Shown: one piece after another, positions 23,097-33,882 of the stretch
How positions within the stretch are numbered: position 1 is the first letter of the stretch
Layout: each line of letters starts with the position of its first letter
Assembly: GCA_038501195.1 (NCBI GenBank)
Contig: JBBPUQ010000003.1
Coordinates: 1,628,501-1,692,500 of the forward strand
Source of the DNA: Nemania diffusa
Taxonomy: Eukaryota > Ascomycota > Sordariomycetes > Xylariales > Xylariaceae
DNA: 64,000 nt
Reading direction: 5' to 3'
Program-made: the position numbers and the translations under genes
Notes under the pieces: model-generated
Told to the model about the DNA's origin: nothing
The model's input: only the letters and a program-made list of their open reading frames with translations
Database searches by the model: none

Positions 23097-26000
23097 TCAT
23101 TCCCCATCACTGTGGCTAGCTGTAGTGCCCCCATTAAGCTGGTTGGTGCCATTAGTCACCAATTTTATTCTCGTAGTATTAGTGGACGGCTGGGGCGTTC
23201 CTGCACTGGTTGTAGGTGGTGCAGAACTAGAGGGATCCTCTAGGTCTAAGAGCTCCGGGTGTTCGTGGAATTCTTCTTGGGCTTTGTCATTGAAGAATTT
23301 CTACATAAGCGTTAGTAAAAAAAAGCGCAGACTGGAAGTAAATAAACCTACCTCCATGACATTGGCATCTGAATATAGAAGGCTACCATCTTCGTTGTAG
23401 GTTCTGCAGTTATTGCACATTAATGTGATATCTTTGCGCATATCATTGATGCTGTTGTATTCCTCCTTTTTGATTTTTGCCTGTATCTGATTCATGCAAA
23501 TGGGAGTTTGAATAAGAACGTAGTAGTCGCCGTAATCTCGCTTCGATGGTAGCTTGACGAAAGGTCCAATGATTAGTCGTTTTGGTGGTCCTTCATCTTC
23601 GTCCTCCTCGATAGGCTCATCCGGAGGAAAGTCAACCTCGAATGTCATCAAGCCATCAAATAAATTACGAAGGCTCTTCTGGAGAGTAGGGCGTACTTCT
23701 GCAGCCACCCGGGACTCGCTGACTATTACTTTTGCGCGACCCTGTGGCCCGCGACGCTTTTTGGCTGGAGGCTCCCCATCGTCGTCTTCTGCTTTACGCT
23801 TTTCATTCTTACTTCCTGGTTTACGACCTCGTTTCTTAGGCGGTGTCTCGGCTTCCTCGGTGCTGGCACGGCTCGCTGTCGGCGAGCCGACGCTAGACGC
23901 ATTCATTACAGCAATTCTCTTGAGCTTGTTGGTCTCTCGTTTATTTTTTCTGGCTTGCTTCCTGGCAGCAGCAGCCTCTGGCGAATCTTCTTCATCGTCA
24001 ACTGCCATAAGCCATTGCTCCTCTGTTAGACCATCATCATACTTCACACGAGTACGTTCACGGGCACCGCGGCCGAGGGTTTCTTCTTGCTCATCCGGCT
24101 CAGGGTTGCCTTCGTTGAGGTAAATGTCGGGAAGCTCACTCTCCGCCATGAGACGGGGAATACGCTTGGATCCTGGAGCTGTTCCATAGGTAGAATCTCT
24201 TGCTCGTTCCTCATCTAATTTCTGGAACATGGTGTATTCATCCTCATTGCGAGCTAGAAGTAGATTTAGTTCTTCATCATCCATTTCATCTTGCTCGCCT
24301 GACTCTGTCATATCAGCAGTTTCCAGCAGTGTTCGCAGCATAGCATCACGATCAGTTTCTGATGATTTATTATCAAAACGACCAGCTTGAATGACTTTGC
24401 CGTCCAAATCAAGTTTGTACCTTGCTCGCTCGAGAATCTTCTCTTCAACCGAGTTCGAGCTGATCAGGCGTAGGATACGGACTTCATTCTTCTGCCCAAT
24501 ACGATGAGCACGATCCTGAGCTTGTAGATCTTGGTGCGGGTTCCAATCTGAATCGTAAATAATAACAGTATCTGCCGTTTGCAAGTTCAGGCCCAACCCA
24601 CCAGCACGAGTCGAGAGCAGAAACATGAAATAGGGGGAGTCGGGTGCATTGAAAGTCTTCAACAAGTCGGACCGATCCTCTGACTTGGTAGTGCCATCCA
24701 ATCGCAAATATTGAATGCCTCGGAAACGAAGGAAATCTTCCATGATGTCCATGATAGCAGTCATTTGGAAAAACATGAGAACTCGATGTCCCGTCGCTTT
24801 GTACTTTGGGAGAACACGGTCCAGCAGTTCAAATTTACCGGCGGTACGCCACAGCAGGTCGTTACTGGTATTCATAGGGTTCATTTGATTTTCAACTTCG
24901 TCAAAAACGAACGGGTGGTTACAGAGCTTGCGGAGTTGCATAATCATGTTGCTCAAGCCGCGGACCCCGGTCTTCCCTCCCTTGCCATCGCTAACGGCAA
25001 TCTTTTGGTGTGTGACCATTTGCTTGTAAAGACGTGTCTGCAAAGCAGAGAACTTGCATTTGATGACTTTCTCTGTCTTGTCTGGGAGATCCTTTTCTAC
25101 ATCTTTCTTCAGACGACGGAGGAGGAACGGTCGAAGGACTTTGTGAAGACGCCGAATGACAAGGATTTGCTCTTCTTCATTTAGCTCCATCTTATCTTGC
25201 CCACCCGTATTTGCGAATGGAGTGTTGAACCATTCATCGAATGTCTTCACAGATTTGAAAATGTTGGGAAGGACAAAGTTGAGCATGGCCCAAAGCTCTG
25301 ATAGGTTGTTTTGCAGAGGAGTACCTGTCAAAATGAGGCGAAACCGGGTATGGTAATACTGTGAGATAGTTGCGCTCAACTTCGAGTTCGAATTCTTCAT
25401 ACGGTGACCTTCATCAATAATCATGTGGAACCACTTGATTTTGCTCAAGATGGGGCGATCTTTGATGATATATTCATAAGTTGTGAGGAGAACCTGGAAG
25501 GTACCTTGCCGGATCTTTTCTTGTTGTTGTTTTCGTGCATTTGGTGGGCCCTTGTAGACTACACGTGAGACAGAAGGGGCCCATTTCTCAAATTCCAGAT
25601 TCCAATTCGTAAGTGTGCTCAGAGGAACAATGACTAGGTAAGGTCCATACTGTTGTTTGCGCTCGATGAGATAAGTCACTAGACTAATGGTCTGGATCGT
25701 TTTACCGAGACCCATTTCATCAGCAAGTATACCATTGAGGTTGTTGTTATACAAGGACAGCATCCACTGCAAACCCTTGATCTGGTACTCTTTTAGAGTA
25801 CCACCAACAAGCATGTTAGCCTGCTCGGTTACTTCTTCCCGAACACGATGGGCAACGGCATAGTAGTCAATCTTGCGGTCAGCTTCTTCTTCTTCATAGA
25901 TTTCGGGTTCTTCCTCAGGAAGCGATCCCTCCCCGTAGAACTCCGCAGCTTCGCGCTGTTGGGCCTTCACAGACGAGGCGAGCTGATGCAAAAACCCGTC

Positions 26001-27449
26001 GGTCTGTTTGAGGAGGTGGGTGATACGAGTGTCTTTAGCCTGGTCAAGGAGCTTGAGGTAAGCCTCCTCATCGTTGGCCTTTAGAGCTTGCAGACGCTGT
26101 TTAGCTGTACGTTCAATACGTTTCTGCTCTTCTTTTTCGATATTGAAGTGGTGGTTATACATGGCTTTGCCGATCCTCGACATCTTAATCCTAGCATTTG
26201 ACGCAGTAGTCTGGATATCAGACTTGTGGTGCTGGACAGATTGAAGAAAGTCATTGTGTTTCTTCTGCTCCCGGTGTTCCCGGGCATCACGTTGCTGTTT
26301 CTCGAGCTTTTCTGTTATTCGAGCCTCTCTGACATTCTGCTTCTTCGTCCGGCGGTATTGGCTCCGGTTAGTCGTCATAGCTAGATTGTCGTAATGCATC
26401 ATTGAGCGACCGATCTTCTCGCGCAGTGCTCGCTGTTTCGCATACAGGCTGAGAGCTTTAAGCTCGATTATTGCTTTCCGCTTAACGGTGTCATCGGGAT
26501 CCAGATCCTCTTTAGCTGTATCCCAGTGAGCAATATTACCCGGTATCGCCTTGAGTTCAGCATATCGGGCCGCCATGCGATTGTATACGATGATTTCGCG
26601 TTCATGCCTCAGCTGCTCAAAGTCAACACCAGTAGGAAATATGCTGGGAATGATGATGCGGTGTTTGCGTTGCCCATGATCAAAATAGGTGATGTCTTTC
26701 CGGACAAGACCAGTTTCGTATGGCGACTTGACACTTTTATACGTCTTTGTCTTTAAAGACGTCGGGGCCTCGCTCTCGGCCTCGCCGTCTGGTGAGGCAG
26801 GTTCGGCTTTGGCTGCATCTGGACCTGATATAGGAGCGGCTGTAGTAACCGAAGAAGGCTGTGTTGATTGTTCGACAACCGCTTGTCGTCGCTGTCGTTG
26901 CGCGTTAAGCGCGTGCTGCATCTGATATGGTACACCGGTATTCTTACTAAGAAGTTTAAATGCGGCGATTTGCTGTCTTAGTAAGGCTAATTGTGGAGTG
27001 GTGAAATGAGCAGCAGTGAGGGAGGTCGAAGGAGAAGAGGTATTGTTTTGTCCAGGGCCAGGGACTGTTGGCACAGCTGAGGGATTCAGGGAAGAATGCG
27101 GTTGTGTGGGCTGAGCTGGCTGAGCTCCGTTGACATTGCCATTAGGAGCATTACGCGACATTTGTGATTGCATATGTTGTTGTTGCTGCCGGTATTGCTG
27201 CTGTTGTTGGATCTTGGATAAAAACTGGTTCAATTTTATGAATTCGGGATCATTTTGAGCAACGCCCTGTTTCTTCATCTGTTGAAATTTCTAGGCCTAT
27301 AGTTAGTATGGGCGAGGCAAAAGGGGGGGAAGGGGGGGGGGAGCAAGCGAAGTAAAGTAACGAACCATGAACATCTCCTGCACCTGCGCCTGGTTAAAGG
27401 GCATCGGGCCCGGATGCTGGACAGCAGGTGCCTGCTGCACGGAGGCCAT
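23097..27449 (-). CDS. STH1/SNF2: SWI/SNF-RSC type chromatin-remodelling ATPase (Snf2/Sth1)
   Basis: Nuclear DNA-dependent ATPase that slides or evicts nucleosomes as the motor of a SWI/SNF or RSC complex. Three exons: 27449-27366, 27290-23352 and 23300-23097. Introns are 75 nt (GTTCGT donor, ACTAAC branch) and 51 nt. The protein is 1,408 aa. Domains in order: a QLQ-like N-terminus (MPFNQAQVQEMF, then a Gln-rich tract); an HSA region at about 355-400 (EKQQRDAREHREQKKHNDFL); the ATPase core with Walker A GLGKT (Lys558) and DEGH box (654-657); and helicase C with QAQDRAHRIGQ. A SnAC region at about 1000-1070, an AT-hook (KKRGRKPGSK) and a C-terminal bromodomain at about 1235-1345 (DYYVLIQTPICMNQI, CNNCRTYNED) follow. 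The last exon supplies a 67-residue tail beginning KFFNDKAQEEF. Size and order fit Sth1/Snf21 (about 1,360 aa) slightly better than yeast Snf2. Pezizomycotina may carry just one such gene. Confidence 0.97.
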
Positions 27450-28806
27450 CTTGAATTGCTGCTTCGGAACGTATCTATCTATGTAGACCTGGTAAGGCCT
27501 AATCTTTACCTAAGGCTATAATTAAGTAGTCATATCTCGAGGTGACAGCAACGGTGAATTGCCTTGTCAAACTACTAATCTAGACAGCGGCGATTGCAGT
27601 TGAATGTCTAGGACTAAACGTGGAATAACTAGTAGAGGTATAGTCGCGTAAAAGACAGAGAGTCGCGTCGCAAAGTACAAACCCCAGAGATGTTGCGCCA
27701 AAGCCAATGGACTGTCAGCTTTAGGAGCGTTTAGGGCGCCGGGTATTCAAGTATGGTAGGATGCGGCGAGAGCAGTGGTAGAACAACTTCTAACCCGAGA
27801 TGTGGTTGGGTTGTTCAGTCGGAGATAGTATGGAAGGCGGCAGTCGGTGGGGACTTCGCCGTGTTAAGTTCGCGGTTGGGGAATGTTGGTCAGAAAGCTT
27901 GGGGGGAGAACACGGAGTCAAAATACTAGTGTGTTTGGGAGGCGCATTAAAAAAAGCCGTCAGTGACGAGCGGCGGGGCGAAAAAAATCGCGTGGAACAA
28001 AGGGTGCGGGTGACTTGGGACGGTTGTTGATGGATTTAGAGGGCGATGGGTGATGCGGCTCGTTTTTTGGATGCGCGATTGATGGCGTGGAAAGAGATGG
28101 TTTGATGAGAGGAATGCGCACAAGGGAAACCATCAGACTCCTCTCCCAAAAGGTCCGGGCCCCATTTCTGCTCGTGACTTTGACCACTCTGCATTCAAAG
28201 GCTAGCCGTGACGCTAGGACCACGGAGGAACCTTCAACCGGGGACAAAGCCAATGAAATCGTATGAATTAACTAAAGTGGGCCGATAGTCTAAAAGCGTG
28301 TACAGTATTGCATACAGTGTTTAGGTAACTATTGAAGGTGCACTGCACATAGAATAGGCACGCTGATACCTAAGATCTCAACACTGTGCAAATTAAGCTG
28401 ATTGAATTAGTTATGTAGGCAAGTACCTTTAACAGCTCTTAGTCTCCCTACCTACCTACCTAGGTAGGTAGTTATTCTACGAGCAACCCCTACCATAGCT
28501 CTCATAGCTCATGAAAATAATGCCAGACTACAAGTCGCAGCCCTCGCGATCATTGCCTGCTAATAAGAGTATATATATCGAGTCACGGTTGGGACAGCCC
28601 CTGAGGAATAGTACATGCTTTGAGATACCGGGTTCTTAGTGGCTTACCTTCTTTGGAGATGTTGGAATGTTTGACCGTGGACAGCTGTCACTAGGTAGCC
28701 GCAATGGTCTTAACAGTCTATCTTGCCGGATCGGGGTGGGCTTGTCATTAAGGTGCTAGGGGACGCAATATTCAGTCGTTAACTTCCAAGTTTTGAGTTG
28801 TAACTC
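27450..28806. other. Promoter region of the SNF2-type gene
   Basis: Intergenic stretch between two genes transcribed leftwards. It should hold the promoter of the ATPase gene and the 3' end of the WD40 gene. No further gene is seen; open frames at 27800-28250 on both strands lack motifs. It contains the TAGG palindrome at 28452-28471. Confidence 0.55.
28452..28471. repeat. Perfect 20-bp palindrome built from CCTA/TAGG units
   Basis: CTACCTACCT followed by its exact reverse complement, centred on CCTAGG. It is the clearest copy of a dispersed motif class (TAGG/CCTA tetramers) that recurs in most intergenic stretches of this window and is scarce in coding exons. Confidence 0.9.
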
Positions 28807-30531
28807 TTATCGCTTGATTTTTTTCTTGTCGGGGCCGTCCTCTTCTTCATTATCACTGACATCCGCATACTGAGTGACTGGCTGTGTGTCTTTCCAGGCA
28901 TTTGTAAACATAGGGTCTTTCTTAGCAACATCGGCATATTTGAGCAGTGCCTCTCTCGGATCCTCATGCAACATTCGGCTCAGGGGAATATTCTCGCTGA
29001 TGTGTTTTTTATCCGGCTGGCTGCGCATGAATGGGGTTTGTTGAGGAACGTGTGGCCTCCTAGGGTCCTTTAACTTTCCAGATGCTGCTATTCCAGCCCC
29101 CCGACTCGGGAGGGCACCAGGAGTCACAATAGATTCTCCTGATAATCCAAGTGACATGTCGGTTGTAAACTCGGGGTTATCGTCAACATGTCGTCTTTTG
29201 GGCGCACGCGACATCACATCTACCGCACCTCTGCTAGACATAGCAGGGTTATAGAGTATGTGTGTCTCTCCGTTGCCAGAGCCAGTGACTATCTGATTAA
29301 TTTTTGGATGCCAATTCACAGTAATCAGTGGCGCTCCAGCAGTAACCAGTGTAGTATATTCCGATTGCAAATTCCCCGGGTTCAAAATATGAAGGTGTCC
29401 CGTTCTAGAACCCGTAATAATGCTAGCCGAATTTGGTCCATATTTGATATTGGCCATGGGATATTCATTGGATACTGATTGATGTTCGACAGATACGAGT
29501 GGTTCCTTGAACTTGCGCGTGTCCCACAGTTTGATGAGATCATCGCCTCCTCTCGTGACCACCATGCGACCATCAGAACTAATATCAATGCCCCCAGTCC
29601 AGGTATTAGGTTTATGTGCGTCTCTAATTTCTGCTGTCGGACGTAAAAAGGGCCCATCCCCGCTCCACATCGCGAGAGTACCGTCTAGCGCAGCTGAAAC
29701 AAGAATGTTGTTGCCTCCTTGGGCGGGGGTACCCCAAGCGACAGCTGTCATGCGACTCCTGCCTGCAGTGCCTGGGGCTTTGGATTTGAAAACAAGAACC
29801 TCTTTCTGGCAGCGCTTGTTGTTGATGTCCCAAATGCGCAGGGTGCTGTCAGTACCAGCGGTCACACATATGTTCTTATCGGTCGGGTGCCATGCTCCAG
29901 TTGTCACTTCAGAAACATGACCCTTAGTGTGATTCATATCGCGTAGATACATGTCACCCTTGACAAATTCAGCGAGAACATCACCGTTTCGCGATATGAT
30001 CCTAGGCTGGGGATGGGCGCATACGCATAGAAAGACTCCTCCGGCCAAAGGGTTGAACTCGACATGATTTATAGGATGTGTTTCGGAGTTGGCGGCCGAT
30101 CGTTTCTTCTCGAAGGGATCAATGCTTTTGAAAGCACGGATGGTAGTGGGAGTCATGGAAGAAAAGTCGTGAAGTTTGATGGTGCAATCGATAGACCCAG
30201 ATATCAGGCGGCCGCCGGCGGGATCAAGTGATAAAGTGGTGACAGCACGATCGTGGGTCTTGATGATCATCTCATGTGAGGTAGGGTATTCGTCTTCGTC
30301 TTCGTCGGAGTCCTCGTCGGAGTCACTATCCGAATCACTACCGCCGTTGCTTGGGGGCTTCAAAGGTTGCGTTGTGGGCTGATCGGCAGTTCTCCTACTT
30401 CGGTCCATCTGCGCAGCTATATCAGCGTCCTTAGACTTCTTCCCGAAGGAAGTAGGGAGGAAAGCGCGCATGGGGTCATCTTCGGCTAACTCAGGCGCCT
30501 CAACCTGAAAATCCCCGTCCTCGTCGCTCAT
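28807..30531 (-). CDS. WDR70: WD40-repeat protein, WDR70/Gastrulation-defective type
   Basis: Nuclear WD40 scaffold protein, 574 aa, single exon, ATG 30531 and TAA 28807. The N-terminus (MSDEDGDFQVEAPELAEDDP, then MRAFLPTSFGKK) and an acidic Ser/Asp/Glu run (about residues 65-82) match the WDR70 family layout. The propeller begins at about residue 88 (THDRAVTTLSLDPAGGRLISG). Visible blades include GAWHPTDKNICVTAGTDSTL with RIWDIN, MTAVAWGTPAQGGNN, GGIDISSDGRMVVTRGGDDL with IKLWDTRKF, and TVNWHPKINQIVTGSGNGET. A basic C-terminal tail (DKKKIKR) could be a nuclear signal. In fission yeast and humans WDR70 works with the CRL4 ubiquitin ligase in histone H2B ubiquitylation and DNA repair; the role in this fungus is inferred from family membership. 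Confidence 0.93.
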   Translation of the reverse strand: MSDEDGDFQVEAPELAEDDPMRAFLPTSFGKKSKDADIAAQMDRSRRTADQPTTQPLKPPSNGGSDSDSDSDEDSDEDEDEYPTSHEMIIKTHDRAVTTLSLDPAGGRLISGSIDCTIKLHDFSSMTPTTIRAFKSIDPFEKKRSAANSETHPINHVEFNPLAGGVFLCVCAHPQPRIISRNGDVLAEFVKGDMYLRDMNHTKGHVSEVTTGAWHPTDKNICVTAGTDSTLRIWDINNKRCQKEVLVFKSKAPGTAGRSRMTAVAWGTPAQGGNNILVSAALDGTLAMWSGDGPFLRPTAEIRDAHKPNTWTGGIDISSDGRMVVTRGGDDLIKLWDTRKFKEPLVSVEHQSVSNEYPMANIKYGPNSASIITGSRTGHLHILNPGNLQSEYTTLVTAGAPLITVNWHPKINQIVTGSGNGETHILYNPAMSSRGAVDVMSRAPKRRHVDDNPEFTTDMSLGLSGESIVTPGALPSRGAGIAASGKLKDPRRPHVPQQTPFMRSQPDKKHISENIPLSRMLHEDPREALLKYADVAKKDPMFTNAWKDTQPVTQYADVSDNEEEDGPDKKKIKR

Positions 30532-31376
30532 TGTGTTGCGGGAAGAAAATGATTCAGGTGACTGCTCAGCCTTGGGGAAGAGGGGTGTAGAGAGAACGCT
30601 TGGGTCGACGGCGGAAAAAGTAAGGTAAAGAACTAGGAAAGTAGGTGTATGGAATCTACCTACTTATATATGTCGGTAGGTATGATAGAAATATACCCAG
30701 CCTAGCGTTAGGTATGTTACGTTTAGGCCCTGTAAAGGCTGCAGGATGATGTAGTAGCACCCACTAATTATCCTCAACAGCGGCTGACATAATATTCAGA
30801 CCTTTCTCCCTACTTGAATAGTGCCGCTTTAAGCCCGAGCTTGGCCTGAGCTTTGCACAAGCCTAGGTACCTAACCTACATACCTTATAGACACTTATCT
30901 TAGTAGGTGTAACCTTGGTTAGTGTTCCACGCGCGAACTGGTGCGGTAGGCTTAAATACTAGACTCTGTCTGCCTATTCGCAGTTTATACGTTATTTCTG
31001 ATAAAGTATCACAGTAATAAGACCTCCTCCAATTATAGTTTGAGGTCTGCTACGTAGGTTAGGTACCTACTATCTAAGCCGCCTTACGATAGACGGCTAG
31101 CCGCCCCTTAAAGTTTAGCGATACAGAGGTTTAAAATATCATCGACCCAAGCACGATTTAGATATTAATCGCCATAATATAGAAGTCCACAAGGCAGAAA
31201 CACTAAGAATGAAAAATGCATGGCCGGGATATCCGAGGAAAGACAAGCCTACATCGGATTCAGCGCAATGTCAAGCAAGCCAGCTAGCAGACAGGTAAGG
31301 AGAGTGATCTGTCGCATATCCATGTACTAGTTACCCAGTCCGTATATACAATACGGTGCCCCTTAGTGTCTAATTC
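30532..31376. other. Intergenic, WDR70-like promoter and downstream end of the APH-like gene
   Basis: No gene is seen. The stretch is rich in TAGG/CCTA words around 30650-30720 and 31045-31080 and contains AT-rich patches. The 100-150 bases next to 30531 should be the WD40 gene leader. Confidence 0.55.
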
Positions 31377-32745
31377 TCATAGACCTCCATCGCCATACAT
31401 GTCAAGTGCCTTCCTATACCACGTATCCCAATCGAATGTTTCTACCCCATTGGTAACTTTCCACCACCCACTAAAAAGGCTCACAAGTTTTTGTCGTTCC
31501 CACGGATCAGCTTCAATGACTTGATCGACTCTAAAATGTAGCTTTTTCTCGGCCAATGAAGAAAGTTCAACCGCCCCTTTCTCCTCCCGCAAGATCTTGG
31601 AAAAGCGCTTTTCGTCTTCGCTTGGCGTTGAGAGACCTCTATGGTAGAGTTCGCCTAAATTGTACAACAAGAGAGGCGATTGGAATGCCGAGCCTTTTGA
31701 AGTAGAAATGGCCAGCTCCCAGTCGATGATGCCAGTGATGTTGTAGTCATCATCGACTAAGAAGTTCGCGTCTCTAGAATCCACATGGCGGAGGAAAAAC
31801 GGACCCGACTCGTTTGGTGGGAGAGAGTCAAGGAGACTCATGTAGACGAGGTATTGATCCAGAGGTGTAGAAGTCGCGACCTCCCCGGTTTTGACGAGTT
31901 GGATTTTCTGCTGAATTAAGGCTGTGTAGTAGTCGTTTGAATGACTATATGGGCCAAATGGGATCAAGTTTCCGTTCGGGTCGTAGTCGAAAAAGGCTGG
32001 TCCGACTTCTGGTAGCCCCGTAGACGAGAGCTGTAGACGTCCTAGCCCATTGAGAGAATGCTGTTCCAGGTTGGCATATATCTCTGCCAGCTGACGAGAG
32101 AAGTTTTCTTTCTGCGCCTTGTTTGCTTCATGCCAGGCCAATGGCTTCCCCGCTAGCTTTTCAAGCAGAATGTACCCAGCGCCAACAAGATTCATAGGGT
32201 CGTCGTCATCAGCACAGTCGTGCACCTCAGGGACCGGAACAGCAGTTCCGGCAAGGAAACAATATGTCGCAAACTCGCTACGCCTATCGAAGTTCCTCTC
32301 CTGCAATGGAGGTTCATTGTGATTTGGGAGGCGGAACCTTGCCAACCAAGTCTTACCATCATCAAATACGATGGAGCCATGGTAGTTACACCCCCCAAGG
32401 ACATCAAAGTTGAAGTATGCTTGATCGGCTGATGGGAGGTTAACAGTACATTTAGTCCCATGGCGTAAGGTCTCTGCACGCACGCGAAGGGCATCGCAAT
32501 TGATAGTTGCTAGCAGCCTGGAGATCACCTCTTCGCCCGCCGCTCGTCGGACTGAATTTAGGCCTTTGAGCTTAGCTGGGTCCCTAGATATGTATATTGC
32601 GTGGATATCCTATAACCATGTCAGACGTTCTGGCCTTGTTCAAGTATTGCTTCGCCCATTCGAACCTCATTTGTAGGACAAGTATGCAGCGCTGACACCA
32701 CATGTTTTGTACAGAAATGCCGGTGGCAAAGTTCGCACTGTCCAT
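31377..32745 (-). CDS. Aminoglycoside-phosphotransferase-fold (APH) family protein, two exons
   Basis: Kinase-like phosphotransferase of the APH/choline-kinase fold, 421 aa. The long frame stays open upstream of its first internal start-like codon (GTG at 32528). Its true start is a short first exon, ATG 32745 to 32713 (MDSANFATGIS), joined over a 103-nt intron (GTACAA donor, CTGAC branch, TATAG acceptor) to exon 2 at 32609. The join is in phase and gives DIHAIYISRDPAKLKGL. Key features are the nucleotide-loop region GGCNYHGSIVFDDG with WLARFRLP, a GYILLEKLAGKPL hinge, the catalytic loop HVDSRDANFLV with Asp288, and the metal-binding IIDWE with Asp307. Fungal members are numerous, and most have unknown small-molecule or protein substrates. 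The presence of both Asp residues argues for an active kinase. No signal peptide or membrane span is seen, so it is presumably cytosolic. Confidence 0.9.
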
Positions 32746-33882
32746 GGAGCGATCTCAAAGCCGGCCGGTCACATGGCTGAACCGCACAAGACCATTTCAT
32801 ATTGGAAGTAATTGATTAAAGACCGCTGTGTTCTTCAAAAGAAAGGAAGGGAGTTGGCTTGACCATGTAAACACTATCGATGTGTATGTGATGTGCGTTG
32901 TCTGATCGGCCAGAGTAAAACAGTCTATCATCTAGTTCAAACGGGAACTCTTGTAATGATGTCCTCGAAAAACAGATATAGCTCAGAAGACACTACCTAA
33001 GCTCTCGGCTGGGCGCTGTCTCTGAAACTGAAATCTTGATAGCGACATACTGGCCTTCCCCGCGCGAGATTCAGGAAAGAGGCTTTAATTCATAATACGT
33101 GGGAAGATATGCTCTGTGTTTTGCGGCCCATGTAGTGAAGTAACCACCCCTGAGGTCCCAAGTCGTGAAGCCGTCTAGCGCAAATGTTTACTTGGATCAA
33201 AATGGTTAGACTAGTATTTATATACTGTAAAGTGCTGTGTGCCTGCCATCATCCGTTCGAATGTAAATACATGTCTTAAGCAAAAGTGCCTGATCGTAGC
33301 CTGAGCAAAAGCGGCGACTGCGCTAGGCTGAATTTGTCGCGTACCTCTAAAGCGCCTCTAAAGTGGTGGAACCTACCTAGACTGAACCACCTAGACTAGA
33401 AGGTAATAGGTAACTACATACATATGGGTAGGTATGTAACTACCTGGAATATTACGAAACCTTCAAATTCACGTCCAACACATTTCTACCTCACCTAAGC
33501 ATGTAAGCTCCCAACCGGTTTACGTCGCGCCGTTTTATACCATAGAAGGGTAATATGTGTCTAACGTACTGTTATCCATCTAGAATTAGATCTTCACGAC
33601 TTCTACACGTAGCTTATCCCACCACCCACGCCCACTCAGTACTTACCCAGCCCGATCCGCCACCGAACCAACCAAGCTCCCCAACTTATCTTCGAATTAC
33701 TTCGCCACGTTAGCCGCCCTATAAATGACCTCGAGGAGACACCTGCTACGCGCCCATGTCTAGCCGGAATTGATGCGATTCACGGCGACTTTCTGCGCCT
33801 CCCGCTAGCTGCCGCGACTCCCGGCATACCTCGACCCCTCCTCAGTCTCGCCTAGCCACCATATGCCATCTCCGCGAGGACT
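32746..33882. other. Divergent promoter region, APH-like gene and NIPA-type gene
   Basis: This interval separates two genes transcribed outward and should carry both promoters. No coding signal is seen. TAGG/CCTA words cluster at about 33370-33450. A pyrimidine-rich C/T stretch typical of fungal leaders precedes the NIPA-type start (about 33600-33860). Confidence 0.55.

Noticed and set aside
23554..24123. 189-codon plus-strand frame rich in Ser, Arg and Pro
   Set aside because: Antisense shadow of the SNF2-type ATPase C-terminal region.
27960..28253. Minus-strand 97-codon frame upstream of the SNF2-type gene
   Set aside because: No motif, composition reflects a C/A-rich promoter stretch, and the position fits regulatory DNA of the ATPase gene.
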